This document shows positions 1 to 9,606 of a DNA stretch of 64,000 nt, one piece after another. The notes under the pieces were generated by a model. The model made no database searches and was not told where the DNA came from. It saw only the letters and a list, made by a program, of their open reading frames with translations. The stretch lies in assembly GCA_948567375.1 (NCBI GenBank), contig OX419758.1, forward strand, positions 36,161,473-36,225,472, read 5' to 3'. Position 1 is the stretch's first letter. Every line of letters begins with the position of its first letter. This stretch comes from Lunularia cruciata. Its lineage: Eukaryota; Streptophyta; Marchantiopsida; Lunulariales; Lunulariaceae. Both the position numbers and the translations under genes were made by a program.

Positions 1-347
1 CTTCTTCTTGCTCCTTGTAGAACTCAAGTCACCTCTAAGCTCCTTTCTCAAGGTAAGGTTCAAAGCAATCAATTGGCCCATTGTGATGCTAGCATTGTGA
101 CTACCAATATCTTCCAACACATTGCAGTTCTATTGTTGCTTTGAGATCAAGAAGTCTTCCATTGCCAACTTCTTTCTTGGAGTTTATGTTATTGTTGATG
201 TTGTTGAGGTGCAAGTGCTCCTAGTAGACATAAGAACATCCTTGCTAGGGGTAAATCCTTGAGAAGAGTGTACATCCTCTACAAAACAAGCTCTCTTCTT
301 CTCTTGTGCCAAAAGCTCCAAATTAAGACCTTTAGAGTTCAAGCACT
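1..347 (-). pseudogene. A3 gag-protease fragment (distal part)
   Basis: This is the continuation of the old minus-strand family A copy A3, cut off from its upstream part at 19167-20207 by insertion of element D1. The reverse complement matches A1 from about 8525 to 8880, the stretch between the Gag zinc knuckle and the protease. It reads through the same Ser/Thr-rich segment and the same lysine-rich run near position 1. The protease and pol of A3 would lie to the left of the window. The four bases CACT at 344-347 are repeated at 19167-19170 and are the target duplication of D1. Identity to A1 is clear but diverged. Confidence 0.8.
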
Positions 348-903
348 TGTCGTGCATATATACATCACTACACAACATCCATCATTGATAACATCAAACA
401 CTATAGAAGCACAACTCACACATAAGTCATACATAGACTCTAAAGTGCCACAATAATCAGATTGTTTACCACTCTCAACTCAACTCAACTCAGATTAGTA
501 CTTGATTTGTCACTCTATAAACTGCCAACAATTGGGCACTGATTACAATCAAGCCACACCCACTCTAGCATAGAGAATCCAAGTGACGCTCACCGGCCTC
601 TATCCACCATAGCCAAGAACTCGAAGGCTCAACATTGGAGAAGTAAGCTCTCTAGAGCTCACTTCAAAACTATACCCCCTAGACTCGAGCTAGCTCTGAA
701 ACCCTAACGGTCCCGCTGACGGCACACTCAACGGTGCAAATGGTGCAAAGTGATGGTGGGCCCCACCATGAAGTCAGTACCCCAAACACAAAATCTGACC
801 ATCGGAAAGTAGTCTCTAAGATACTGCTAAAATAACTCTAACTAATATCACTAGAACTCTAGTGTCCGAGCAATCTAGATGCAACACTACAAATGATGTG
901 ACA
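348..903 (-). repeat. D1 3' LTR (556 bp)
   Basis: Positions 452-903 align end to end with 18715-19166 (both 452 bp) on the same strand. Positions 348-451 form an additional 104-bp U5 segment that the other LTR lacks. Since CACT target duplications flank 348 and 19166, the longer version is the full LTR, and the 5' LTR has lost its U5 end. Confidence 0.8.
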
Positions 904-905
904 AC

Positions 906-1013
906 TATCGTGCACATATACATTGCTACACAACATACATCGCTGTCAACATCAAACACTATAGAAGCACAACTCACACATAAGTCATACATAGACTCTA
1001 AAGTGCCACAATC
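906..1013 (-). repeat. Second copy of the D1 LTR U5 segment
   Basis: About 107 bp nearly repeat 349-455 in the same orientation. On the minus strand this copy lies between a purine-rich tract (reverse complement of 1014-1025, containing GAGGGGCGA, a candidate polypurine tract) and the start of the 3' LTR at 903. It looks like the remains of a partly deleted tandem LTR or an LTR-LTR junction. Confidence 0.65.
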
Positions 1014-1203
1014 GCCCCTCTAGCTAGCGGTTAGGTCCTTCTAACTCCAGATAGCCATCTACTCTAAGTATATGGTATACCCTTTAATAGGCAAAGATCA
1101 AGAGGCCAGGTGCTACGGAGCTCTATCGTTAGTCACTTGTCTACAATCTATACCATATAAAGAATGAACTAGCTATAGGTCAAGTACATCTAGGACATAA
1201 CCA

Positions 1204-2190
1204 CTATCCTTGAGGAGCCACCGTGAGGGGAGGAGTCATACATGCCATATACCATCCTCTCAAACAGCAAACACACACTAACATAATAGCAGCTCCACCA
1301 GAAGAGCCACATAACATACACATTAAGCCTGCACGTACAAGTGCCAAGCTTGGGTCCATAGTACCATCAATGTTTGGGAGGTAGCATGGTGCACAATTGC
1401 GCACATGATCCTTCCAAACAACACCATCATGTCCTTCTAACACAAGGACTCCAAATGGAAAAACCTCACGCACTCTCAAGATAGTGTAGCCAGTCAAAAC
1501 ATCAAGTGTCGTCAGTGCTATCTATTGTAGATATACATAGTCCTGGATGAAATTGATGGATCGAGGGTCTATAATCTCCTCCTCAAATGGAAGCATAGCG
1601 TAAAGTATCTCTATGTTGAGCAATCGCGTAGTTCTCAAAGGCCATTGGCATCACTCTCCAAAAGATCTCTGCCCATTGAGAACATACGCTCATCCATACA
1701 TCAGGGTCATCCAAGTCTAAAACTACAGTAGCATCCCGACAAATGGCTGTAGGTAAATCTGGATCTTGTCCATAGAGTAGAAAGTACGGAGAGAAGGATG
1801 CTAAGGAGCCTTGCCGGCTGAACTGATAGCCCATGGCCAACTAAGGTAACTAGAGATCCCAATCTCCCAAGTGGCCTCTTTGCAAACCATACTTTTGCAA
1901 TCCTCTCTTCACGGTCAAAACCACTCTCTCTGCAAAGCCATCTACCTCAGGGTGATCTTAGGATGTAGTACAATGATCAATCAAAGCCTTGTCACACAAG
2001 ACCTGAAACTCTCCCAAAAACTTTGTACCCTGATTAGTCAAAACCTCAGCTGGTGCACCCAAATGACTAAAAACTCAATCCAGGAATGAGTAAGCTGTCC
2101 CTTCACTAGACTTGTCAAGAAGTGCCACCAACTTAATCCACTTGGAGAAGTGCTCCACAATCACCAAAACACTCTGCTCCTATCTTCACT
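1204..2190 (-). pseudogene. D1 integrase (decayed)
   Basis: The minus-strand translation shows a retroviral integrase core. A segment with EHFSKWI lies near 2130. Downstream is a LTNQGTKF motif where family members normally have the second catalytic Asp, so that Asp has become Asn. A DGFAERVV motif near 1940 carries the catalytic Glu. It continues into a C-terminal part with PYFLLYGQDPDLP near 1780 and fades out about 1204. Several in-frame stops interrupt it. The neighbour upstream is the RNase H remnant. The region 1014-1203 between integrase and LTR shows nothing else. Confidence 0.75.
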
Positions 2191-2359
2191 CTCTGGATCT
2201 ATGACCTCAATAACTCCTCCTATATGCACTAAGAGAGATACCACCAAAGCCTCTGAAAATATACACAGAAAGGCCGATGCATGCCAACCTGGCACCATCT
2301 CCTCCACCATTTGTCTCACCATGCCAATGTGCTCCAGTCTGACCCTGCTGGTTGGGACA

Positions 2360-2435
2360 TTCTACTCAACCCATCTGCATCATGGTTCACCACTCCAAGT
2401 TTGTGAACAACCGTGAAATCATACTCCTATAAAAT
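2360..2435 (-). pseudogene. D1 RNase H remnant
   Basis: Only the C-terminal end of the RNase H domain is left: a stretch reading EYDFTVVHKLGVVNHDADGLSR with one stop just before it. The RT frame ends at RAFLGLVN at about 2460, so most of RNase H between the two is missing. This is an internal deletion in D1. Confidence 0.6.
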
Positions 2436-3090
2436 TAGAGCCCATTGTGGGAGTTCACCAACCCAAGGAATGCTCGTACTCTACTCACATCCGTAGGCCA
2501 AGGAATACGTGCAATAACCTCCACCTTGGTCTGCTGAACACCAAGTCCTCCCGGGTAGATAATGTGACCCAAATACTCAACCTGCTTGTGGAAGAACCTA
2601 CACTTCCCAGGATGTAATTTGAGTCCATGAGATCTCAACCTCTCAAACACCTCCAACAACTATCTCTCATGCTCCTCCATAATAGTGCTATAAACCAAAA
2701 TGTCATCAATATAGCACTGAGAAAAATCCAATCCAGCTAGGATCCTATCCATGACCCTCTGGAACTCAACAAGAGCGTTCTTCAACCCAAATGGTGAGAA
2801 CCTCCACTGATATAACACATCCTTGCTGTGAGGGTCAATAGCTCAGAATGATATCTTGGACTTATCCTCCTCCCTAATTGGCAATTGATGATATCCCGCT
2901 CAAAGATCCAAAGTACTGAAGACCTTTGCATGCCCAATTGCATCACAAATCTCCTTCGGTGTAGGCATGGCATACCGATCAACCCTGGTCTATCGGTTGA
3001 TAGGACGGTAATCTCCACACATCCACCTATCTATGTAGTTGCCATGCATATCCTTCTTGGTTGGGCATCATTGTCGCTGATGCATACTCT
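2436..3090 (-). pseudogene. D1 reverse transcriptase (decayed)
   Basis: The minus strand encodes a Ty3/gypsy RT in shifted frames. The segments DYRPI-like, YAMPTPKEI-like and LDLRAGYHQ-like are recognisable near 2890-3020. The catalytic motif YIDDILVYS is intact at about 2690-2720, and LKLHPGKCRFF, VEYLGHII and RAFLGL follow down to 2460. Stops and frameshifts occur mainly in the upstream half. It lies downstream of the methyltransferase domain in the D1 polyprotein. Confidence 0.8.
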
Positions 3091-3400
3091 CTATGTGAAA
3101 TCTCCACCAAACCAGCCTCAAAAAGGTCACTACTCCGGCTTGAAATCAATGTCCTCTCCATGTTACTATAGCAATAAGGATGTCAGAAAACTGGTGTATT
3201 GCTAGTCAGCTCAATCCCTATACCAGGTCCCTTTAGAGCACCCAAATCCTTCATACTGAAGGAAAAACAACTCATATGGCTCCTCAAGAACCTCCAAACC
3301 CTCCGTCTTTCCTCTCCAATAAGCTTGGGTCCAAGATTTGGCTCCCAAGTATCCTCTTTAACTGTAGTCGGAGTGGAAGACGTACTGGCTGGTTGCTACA

Positions 3401-4830
3401 CTAGGCCCTTGGGAGCAATAGTGTCATGCCCCCGCCTACTAGAGGTCCCAACCTCTGTGTGAAAAACTCCCTCCACTCTTCCACTCTGGCTGCAAGCTCC
3501 ACAAGTCCTCTAGCTGCATCCCAAGTGGACCAAGGGTGTAATCCAAGTAGCCCACGCTCACCTAGATGGACTCCAAGTAGACCTCTCTCCCTAGTAGCTA
3601 TTAGATGTGCCCCAAGAATACCATGTCCACTTGGTCCATTGCCCCCAACATGTGCCTGAATCATCTCGATAGGCATAGGGCTCACAAGTGTCCGAGAGGT
3701 GATGCCTATCAAGCGCATCCTAAGCTGCTCTGCCAAGCCAAGGCTCACAATCCAGGTCAAACAGTTCAGGTCCATAGCCTGACCTAACACCTAACGCTTG
3801 GATGCCTCTGACACTGCTGAAATAGCGGTAATACCGGTGCAAAAACCCATCACCCACTCTCTCTCATCAGCGTTGGGCTCCACCAACTACTGTAAATGTG
3901 AGTCCCAAACAAGTCCAAGTCGTCCCTCTCGAAAAGCATGAGAGCCTGGGAAACTCATGAGTGTGGGAAATGTGGCGCTAGGCTATCCAACTAGGTTCAC
4001 CACTGCCATAGGTGACCTATCATCCCCTACCATTGTCTGAGACTGACGTCCAACATCCAAGATGTCATCAACAAGGATGTGGTCAAGTCGCTGAATCCCA
4101 TCATAAGTGTGTTGTAGGACCTCTCTGGGTAAGAGGTTCGTCCACCAAAGACAAAGACAATGAGCCCATGATCCCACTCTGGTTGCATCTAACAATACAG
4201 CAGGTCCCATCCAAGAATGGACCTGATGTGTACTCACCACCACTCTGGTGCAAGAATCACCCATCAAAGGAACATTCTCCAAAAGGTTACTTGGAGAAAC
4301 GGACTGATGAACTTGGAGATGTCGTAATATCCGTAACATCTTTCAAAACACACTAGAACAAGGATCCTAAAGACCCAAACCGTGGCCCGCACATGTATGT
4401 CCTTGACATGGCCATCCAAAAATCACCAAGTGAATAAGCCCATGTCTCTCTAGGTCATGCGCCCCACATAAGGAAATCTCTGCTAGTAGGGCCTTCTGGT
4501 AACCTCTGACTGCTGACATTGGTAATAACTCCGGGTACTGATAGGCCAAGTGTGCCAAATGATGTATAGAGACTCACCTAGCAGTCTCATATCTCTCTAC
4601 ATACAAGTACCTCTGTACTCGGATACCCGCTTTTAACACTACAGCTAGTCTGATGCTGATCCCACCAAACAACTCCAATAGGCATATCTCCTTGACTAGA
4701 TACTGCCAAGCAATGAGTGTGGTATCTAGAGGTGTCAAAGAAATTGCCTTTGGAGGCTCATCCTCACACTCATCTCCTAATGGTATGAAGGCTCCACTCC
4801 AAGCCTGTTGCACCAACTGATCTGCATGCT
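3401..4830 (-). pseudogene. D1 cytosine-5 DNA methyltransferase domain
   Basis: One minus-strand frame runs from about 5011 to 3401 broken only by stop codons, with no frameshift. In order it carries ELFGGI near 4661-4675 (motif I, cofactor binding), GWPCQGHTCAG near 4406 (motif IV, with the catalytic Cys of PCQ intact), ENVPLMG near 4270 (motif VI), a WTNL segment near 4140 (motif VIII region), and LGQAMDLN near 3770 (motif X-like). The order I-IV-VI-VIII-X is the canonical one, not the rearranged order of plant DRM enzymes. The domain would transfer a methyl group to cytosine in DNA. It lies between protease and RT in the same polyprotein. The stretch 3401-3760 beyond it is a Gly/Leu-rich linker with GLLG repeats. 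Point stops make this copy non-functional. Confidence 0.8.
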
Positions 4831-5247
4831 ACTGCAACACCTCCTCTAAACTCCACAATGGAACATCCAAGGTGGATGGAATAATCCCAGTCATACTCCA
4901 AAGCCGAGTTATCTCCTCTGGTATTGGAGTATCCTCTACATGGGCATTCCCCTCCAATAAGTCACCAGGCCAAGTAATTGTACCATTGAAAGCTAAAACT
5001 GATGTTGCCATGGTCCCAAACTGTAGTGAGCCAAGACTACCACTACTGAAGCGTGCTAGTAGGCAACATACCGTCCCTTACCTGCCTACCAACCAGGTCT
5101 ATAAGAGGCTGTCTCCTCCCAATAGTCAATGTTGAAACCCATGGGGCATAACACTGCTCTCCCAACTAGCACATCATATGACTCAGCTATTGTTGCAATA
5201 GCCTGAGCTCTCACCATCGAGCTATCAGTCAGATGACCAGGCTGAAC
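4829..5247 (-). pseudogene. D1 protease C-terminal part and linker
   Basis: The minus strand resumes the protease frame directly after the A1 insertion: DVLVGRAVLCPMGFNIDYW near 5140-5180 matches the C-terminal half of a retropepsin domain. A 60-residue open linker at 4829-5011 leads into the methyltransferase. The four bases GAAC before A1 (5244-5247) recur at 13049-13052. Removing A1 and one GAAC rejoins the frame with the part at 13049-13240. Confidence 0.65.
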
Positions 5248-5926
5248 TGTAACACCCATTTGTGCATGTGTGTGGTATTGTGATATTTAGCTTGGTATTA
5301 CAAGTACTTAAGAGATATTATTTATATAGAGATAAAGGATGGTTCTATATTAGTCATGGTTAGCTAAAGTTAGTCATAGCTAAGATAGATGGGACCTTAC
5401 TTTAGAGGAAGTAGAAAAGATGAGCACCACTATTTTGGATTTTAGTGTGTTGACTTGGTATTATTCCTAGGTGTTTGGCTTTGGGGAAAGAGTTGAGAAC
5501 TCTTGGGCCCGCAAGCCTTTTTGTTTTGGATTCTTCTTTAGTCCAAGGATAGCCCATGTGAAGGAATCCTTGCTTTAGTGGTTGGGTCAAGATAAGGGGA
5601 ATATGCCCATGTGAATGGATATTCCTTTCTACTTTTTGACTTTACTTGACTTTTAGTCTAGTAACTTGAGTTACTACGGTAATTAGTAACTTTGGTACGT
5701 AACTATTTCACAAGTATATAAACAAGGAGTGAGGAGGTACTCATCATCCTTTCATTTGCAACTATCTCTCTCTCATTGAGTTCTCTAGTGAGCAATGTCT
5801 TGAGTCTTGGAGTGTTGGCCTTGGAGGAGTATGATGGAGTTGGGGTTCCTTGCCTTCTTAGTCCATGGTGCGCTACCATAATAGCCATCAGAGGTTCATC
5901 CTGAGTGAGAGACAGGCCGGCTCACA
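5248..5926 (+). repeat. A1 5' LTR (679 bp)
   Basis: It starts TGTAACACCC and ends GGCTCACA, and matches 12370-13048 base for base on reading. It contains the promoter: a TATA box at 5715-5722 leaves about 200 bp for R and U5. It differs from the A2 LTRs by a 13-bp segment missing near 5591 and scattered substitutions. Confidence 0.95.
5715..5722 (+). promoter_or_regulatory. TATA box of A1 LTR
   Basis: TATATAAA lies 468 bp into the LTR, the expected place for a U3 promoter. Transcription would start about 30 bp downstream. The same box recurs in the 3' LTR (12837-12844); A2 has TATATAAG. Confidence 0.7.
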
Positions 5927-5930
5927 TTTT

Positions 5931-5948
5931 TGGTTCCGTTGCCGGGAC
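5931..5948 (+). other. A1 primer binding site (tRNA-Asp-like)
   Basis: TGGTTCCGTTGCCGGGAC begins 4 bp after the LTR. It matches the complement of the 3' end of plant tRNA-Asp (TGGCGCCGTTGCCGGGG) except for two bases near the start. The Tat/Athila lineage commonly uses this tRNA. A2 has the same site with two further transitions, at 44803-44820. Confidence 0.8.
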
Positions 5949-5967
5949 CTCTCTAGAAGGCAAGATA

Positions 5968-6138
5968 ATGTTCCGCGTCCAATTCTACATTAGGCAGAAG
6001 GAGGCTATGAGAGCTCACTTGGAGAGAACATTAGGAGAGGAGAGGGCTGAACTTATGTTAGAGAACCAAGATCCATTTGTATACCCTGTAGTTCATTATG
6101 ATGTCTTTGAGGTGATTTTGTACATCTTGTACACATGA
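5968..6138 (+). CDS. A1 leader ORF, 56 residues, function unknown
   Basis: The first ATG after the primer site opens a 56-residue frame beginning MFRVQFYIRQ. It has a charged, probably helical first half (EERAELMLENQ) and a hydrophobic end (VFEVILYILYT). The same frame is intact in A2 (44840-45010), and its DNA is recognisable in A3. No family is recognised. It could be a short regulatory upstream ORF on the genomic RNA or simply conserved leader. The 650 bases after it (6139-6786) hold no convincing gene. Confidence 0.45.
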   Translation: MFRVQFYIRQKEAMRAHLERTLGEERAELMLENQDPFVYPVVHYDVFEVILYILYT

Positions 6139-6786
6139 GAGGAATTGGAGAGATTGTGTGAGGTGGATTGCAGATTTTGGGGATTAAGGTGATTTTGGGC
6201 AAAATCTCAAGTTTGAGATCTGGACTTGAGATTTCTACACATGATAGCTTGGGTTATCTTTCAATTAGCACACTTGAAATTATTGAGAGAGCTTCTATGC
6301 GCATTGGGCTAGAATTTTTGAAAGGTGATAGGGTAAAGTGCTCCCGCAACTGCATGCTCTCTGGAAAATTGTACAGAGTCTGCCATTTCTTCAATTTTCA
6401 GTGAATCGTCCTGAACATTTCCAAGAAAATTCAGTGCATTGTATCCTACCTGCTGCCACAAAAATTACAGAGAGATAGTTTTTGTGCAGGGCATTATGAG
6501 TTTTTGAAGTGAGGGGGGTGGTTTTCAGACCAAATCTGAAATATGGGTGCTGAATAGAAAGGTGTCTAGGCCAAATGGCTCGATGAAAAGATCTAAAATT
6601 TTGCAGGGAGGGACGCCCTAAAGTTGTGATCAAGTGTGGAAAATTTCAGAGGACTGTGACATATTTGTTGGGAGATTTGAGTGACATTGTGAGGAAGGGT
6701 CAATTCTGCAGAGTGGAGATCTCATGCATGAGAAGTTTGAGATCAACAAAAAGCATGTTTGAGTGTTTAGATTCATCTTTGGGAAC
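6139..6786 (+). other. A1 non-coding leader between the two upstream ORFs
   Basis: No frame here is shared intact between A1 and A2. The sequence has short direct echoes such as CAAGTTTGAGATCTGGACTT around 6208-6228. The corresponding A3 stretch has small indels. It probably belongs to the long 5' leader that contains packaging signals in such elements, but I see no specific motif. Confidence 0.4.
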
Positions 6787-7260
6787 ATGGAGGGTCATCA
6801 AGAGTGGAAATTGAGATTATGCAAGGTTCCCCAAGGGTTTGAGGTGATTGTAGGGGTGGATTTGAGGAAAAGAGAGTTTACAATAGAATTTGAAGAGAGT
6901 GTTGAGAGGATCCAAAAACCTACACCACTTGGAGGAAAGAGTGAGTCTAAGTGCTTTCTATGTGGAGAGAAGGGACATAAGGCAAGTTCATGTCCATTAA
7001 CCTTTGAGAGCAAGAGATTGAAGGAAAGGAGAGGCTTACTTGACTTGGGTTTGCATGTTGGACCTTCTTCACCAAGATTGGGAGGGAGAAGATCTAAGAC
7101 CAAGGAGTTGTGTGAGGTTTGTGGAGTTGAAGGACTTCCAAAAGGACATGAGTGTAGTGGAGTAAAAGCAATTTTGGAAACTTTGGTGAAGGATCTTGGA
7201 GAGAGTCTTAGTACAGCTACAGAAATACTACCACCTTCATCAGCTAGTTCTCAAGATTAG
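6787..7260 (+). CDS. A1 upstream CCHC zinc-knuckle ORF (157 residues)
   Basis: The ATG at 6787 is chosen because A2 has the same start (45658) and the same length of 157 residues; an ATG 24 bp upstream in A1 is not kept in A2. The protein begins MEGHQEWKLRLCKVPQGFEV. It carries one zinc knuckle, CFLCGEKGHKASSC, at about residues 53-66, then a second Cys/His-rich piece (CEVCGVEGLPKGHEC) around residues 106-120, and ends in a Ser-rich tail. It lies 234 bp upstream of gag in a different transcript position from the Gag zinc knuckle, so the element encodes two separate CCHC proteins. A3 keeps a damaged version at 20525-20902. The likely role is nucleic-acid binding; the family is not recognised. 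Confidence 0.7.
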   Translation: MEGHQEWKLRLCKVPQGFEVIVGVDLRKREFTIEFEESVERIQKPTPLGGKSESKCFLCGEKGHKASSCPLTFESKRLKERRGLLDLGLHVGPSSPRLGGRRSKTKELCEVCGVEGLPKGHECSGVKAILETLVKDLGESLSTATEILPPSSASSQD

Positions 7261-7494
7261 TGATGGAGATAATCTTTCAACTTATGGATAAAGTATCCAT
7301 GAGAGTTAGATTAATATGCACTCTAGGATTTGATGTTGCTATAGAAATCTTGGAGCAACCTGAACCTTTTGTGTTCCCTAGAGTGGATTATTCTCAGATG
7401 GTGTTAGTCATGTATATACTCTATTAGTAATAGAGTGAGAGAAAAGAAAAGAGAAAAAAAAAATTAAGAGAAAAGAAAGATAGTGAGGGTTAAG

Positions 7495-9606
7495 ATGGGG
7501 AAACTTCCGGTTTTCTTTGGCAAGGATGGAGAAGATGTGGAGGCCTTTGTGAGAGACTTCAAGAGAGCTTGCATAGGAAACAATGAGAGGAGGAAGAATG
7601 AGTGGGCCTCATTATTACCAAATTTCTTTGAGGATGCAGCACTTACATGGTATGAGTCAGAATACCAAAAGAGAGAGAGGAGAGAGGGGGAAGAGGAGTC
7701 TTGGGAGACTTTGACTTCAGCACTCATTGAGAACTTTCTTCCTGATGAGAGTTATGAGAGATTGATGAGTGAGGTTACATTTCTCAAGCAAGGAGATGGA
7801 GAGAAAGTGAGGGTCTATGTGGAAAGAGTGGAAAAGTTGGAGTCTAGATTTCGCATAGTGTTGAGGAAGGGTGGGGATGATGTGGAGACTACAATGATTG
7901 GCATAGGGGCCATGCTCACCAAGAATTTTGTGGGAGGATTGAGACCACAAATTAGAAGCAAGGTGAGATATGAGAAACCTTCTTCCAAGGTTGAAGCTAT
8001 CAAGATCGCAATTCGTATGGAGGAGAGTTTGGAAGGGGATGAGAGTGATTTGGTGGTGAAGGAGGTTGTGCATCCTCCTCAAGGCTACAAGTATGGTGGA
8101 ACTTCTGATACTTTGGTGACAAGGGTTGCACCACAAGTAGTAGTTGCTCCAATTCTTGCACCTCCACCAAAAGATCCACTCCAAACCATCACAGAACAAC
8201 TTGCGGATCTCAAGATCAATGTGGTGCAACTATGGGAGAAGAGAGAGGTGGATCAGAATGTAGGGAGAGGACCTAGGAGTTATGGAAACTATCCATATAG
8301 AGGAGGCCAACCAGCCAACAATTTCAATGATAGAAATTGTTTTGGTTGTGGAGGAAGAGGCCATATCCAAAGGAATTGCCCAAATTCCACTTACCATGGA
8401 GGAAGGGGTTATGAGGGAGCCAATAGAGGGAAAGAGGGAGGTAGTGAAACCCAAGTGGCTCCTAATCCCAACAAAGGTAAGGGGATAGCATCCATAGATG
8501 TGGTTGAGAGCAAGTATGAGAAGGGAGAGTGCTCAAACTCCAAGGGTCTTAATTTGGAGCTTTTGGCACAAGAGAAGAAGAGAGCTCGTTTTGCAGAGGA
8601 TGTTCACTCTTCTCAAGGATTTACTTCAAGCAAGGATACTCCTATGTCTACTAGGAGCACTCGCACCTCAACACCATCAACAACAAAGACTCCAAGGAAG
8701 AAGTTGGGGATGGAGGACTTCTTGATCTCAAAGCAACAATGGAACTACAATGTGTTGGAGGATGTTGGAAGTCACAAGGCTAACATCACAGTGGGACAAT
8801 TAATTGCTTTGAACCCTACCTTGAGAAAGGAGCTTAGAGGTGGTTTGGGTTCTACAAGGAGCAAAAAGAAGAAGAAGGCAAAAGTTCCAGTATCAATGGG
8901 GGTGGTGGATGCCAAGCCAGCACCATGGGAGGCTTGTGAATATGCCTCCAAGATTGATGTGAGAGTGAATGGTCACAACATCAAGGATGCATTGGTTGAT
9001 GGAGGATCAGCAGTGAATGCCATGTCAGAAAGGTTGATGAAGAAGTTGGGTATGATACCCTCAAGACCTTCAACATTTGTGGTGAGCATGGCAAACAAGC
9101 AACAAGTTCGACCAGTAGGGGTGATGGATAAGGTGGTAGTTTCAATTATGGGAGTTCAAAATCTCATGACTTTCCAAGTCTTGAAGGATTCAAGCTATGA
9201 CTTACTTCTTGGGAGGCCATGGTTGAGAGCAGCACGCACAACTGATCGATGGCACAAAGGGTACTTGAGGATTGGGCCATCAAACCATAGAGTCACTGTT
9301 CCTGTGACTAACACCACCAACACTTCACATTCAGATACCCCATCTTCTAATTATTGGGAATCAGATTCTGAAGAAGGAGCTTCAGGTGTGGACACAAGCA
9401 TGGAAGAGGAGACTTCCACGGAGGAAGATGAATCTGAATCTGATTCAGATGTGTATCCCTTGTGTGCTATGGATTTTGCACCTAAGCCAGAGGTTTTGAA
9501 GGACCCAAATAAATCACCATTGACACTTGAGGAGGTAGAGAGAAGGTTATCTACCCTCAAGTATGGCCCAAATGTTACCAAGGAGGAGAAGGTGAGATTT
9601 GAGTAG
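7495..9606 (+). CDS. gag-pro: A1 Gag-protease (703 residues, ends in UAG)
   Basis: The ATG at 7495 is chosen because A2 starts at the matching position. The N-terminal part (residues 10-140) is a retrotransposon Gag domain with the WYESEYQ motif. A zinc knuckle of CX2CX4HX4C type lies at residues 282-295, followed by a basic, Ser/Thr-rich linker. The aspartic protease follows: LVDGGSAVNAM with the catalytic Asp at residue 502, and LLLGRPWL around residue 573. An acidic Ser/Glu-rich segment (residues 610-655) precedes the end. The frame stops at UAG (9604-9606) and continues open in the same frame for 904 codons. The product would form the virus-like particle and cleave the polyprotein. Confidence 0.92.
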   Translation: MGKLPVFFGKDGEDVEAFVRDFKRACIGNNERRKNEWASLLPNFFEDAALTWYESEYQKRERREGEEESWETLTSALIENFLPDESYERLMSEVTFLKQGDGEKVRVYVERVEKLESRFRIVLRKGGDDVETTMIGIGAMLTKNFVGGLRPQIRSKVRYEKPSSKVEAIKIAIRMEESLEGDESDLVVKEVVHPPQGYKYGGTSDTLVTRVAPQVVVAPILAPPPKDPLQTITEQLADLKINVVQLWEKREVDQNVGRGPRSYGNYPYRGGQPANNFNDRNCFGCGGRGHIQRNCPNSTYHGGRGYEGANRGKEGGSETQVAPNPNKGKGIASIDVVESKYEKGECSNSKGLNLELLAQEKKRARFAEDVHSSQGFTSSKDTPMSTRSTRTSTPSTTKTPRKKLGMEDFLISKQQWNYNVLEDVGSHKANITVGQLIALNPTLRKELRGGLGSTRSKKKKKAKVPVSMGVVDAKPAPWEACEYASKIDVRVNGHNIKDALVDGGSAVNAMSERLMKKLGMIPSRPSTFVVSMANKQQVRPVGVMDKVVVSIMGVQNLMTFQVLKDSSYDLLLGRPWLRAARTTDRWHKGYLRIGPSNHRVTVPVTNTTNTSHSDTPSSNYWESDSEEGASGVDTSMEEETSTEEDESESDSDVYPLCAMDFAPKPEVLKDPNKSPLTLEEVERRLSTLKYGPNVTKEEKVRFE
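9604..9606 (+). other. In-frame UAG between Gag-protease and Pol
   Basis: The UAG is the only stop between the start at 7495 and the end at 12321. Its context is GAG-UAG-AUU-UUC. A2 has the same UAG at 48476-48478. Both flanking sequences are conserved protein, so expression of Pol would need UAG readthrough or a changed codon in another copy. Confidence 0.75.

Noticed and set aside
5402-5888. Small minus-strand frames repeated exactly in four LTRs of A1 and A2
   Set aside because: The repetition is explained by LTR identity; they are antisense to the element and short.
5931-5948. A possible tRNA gene at the tRNA-like match
   Set aside because: Only 18 bases complementary to a tRNA 3' end are present, in primer-site position; no cloverleaf.
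7717-8229. A 170-codon minus-strand frame opposite A1 gag, also in A2
   Set aside because: It is the shadow of a strongly coding plus strand; its conservation follows from Gag and it has no start context or domain.
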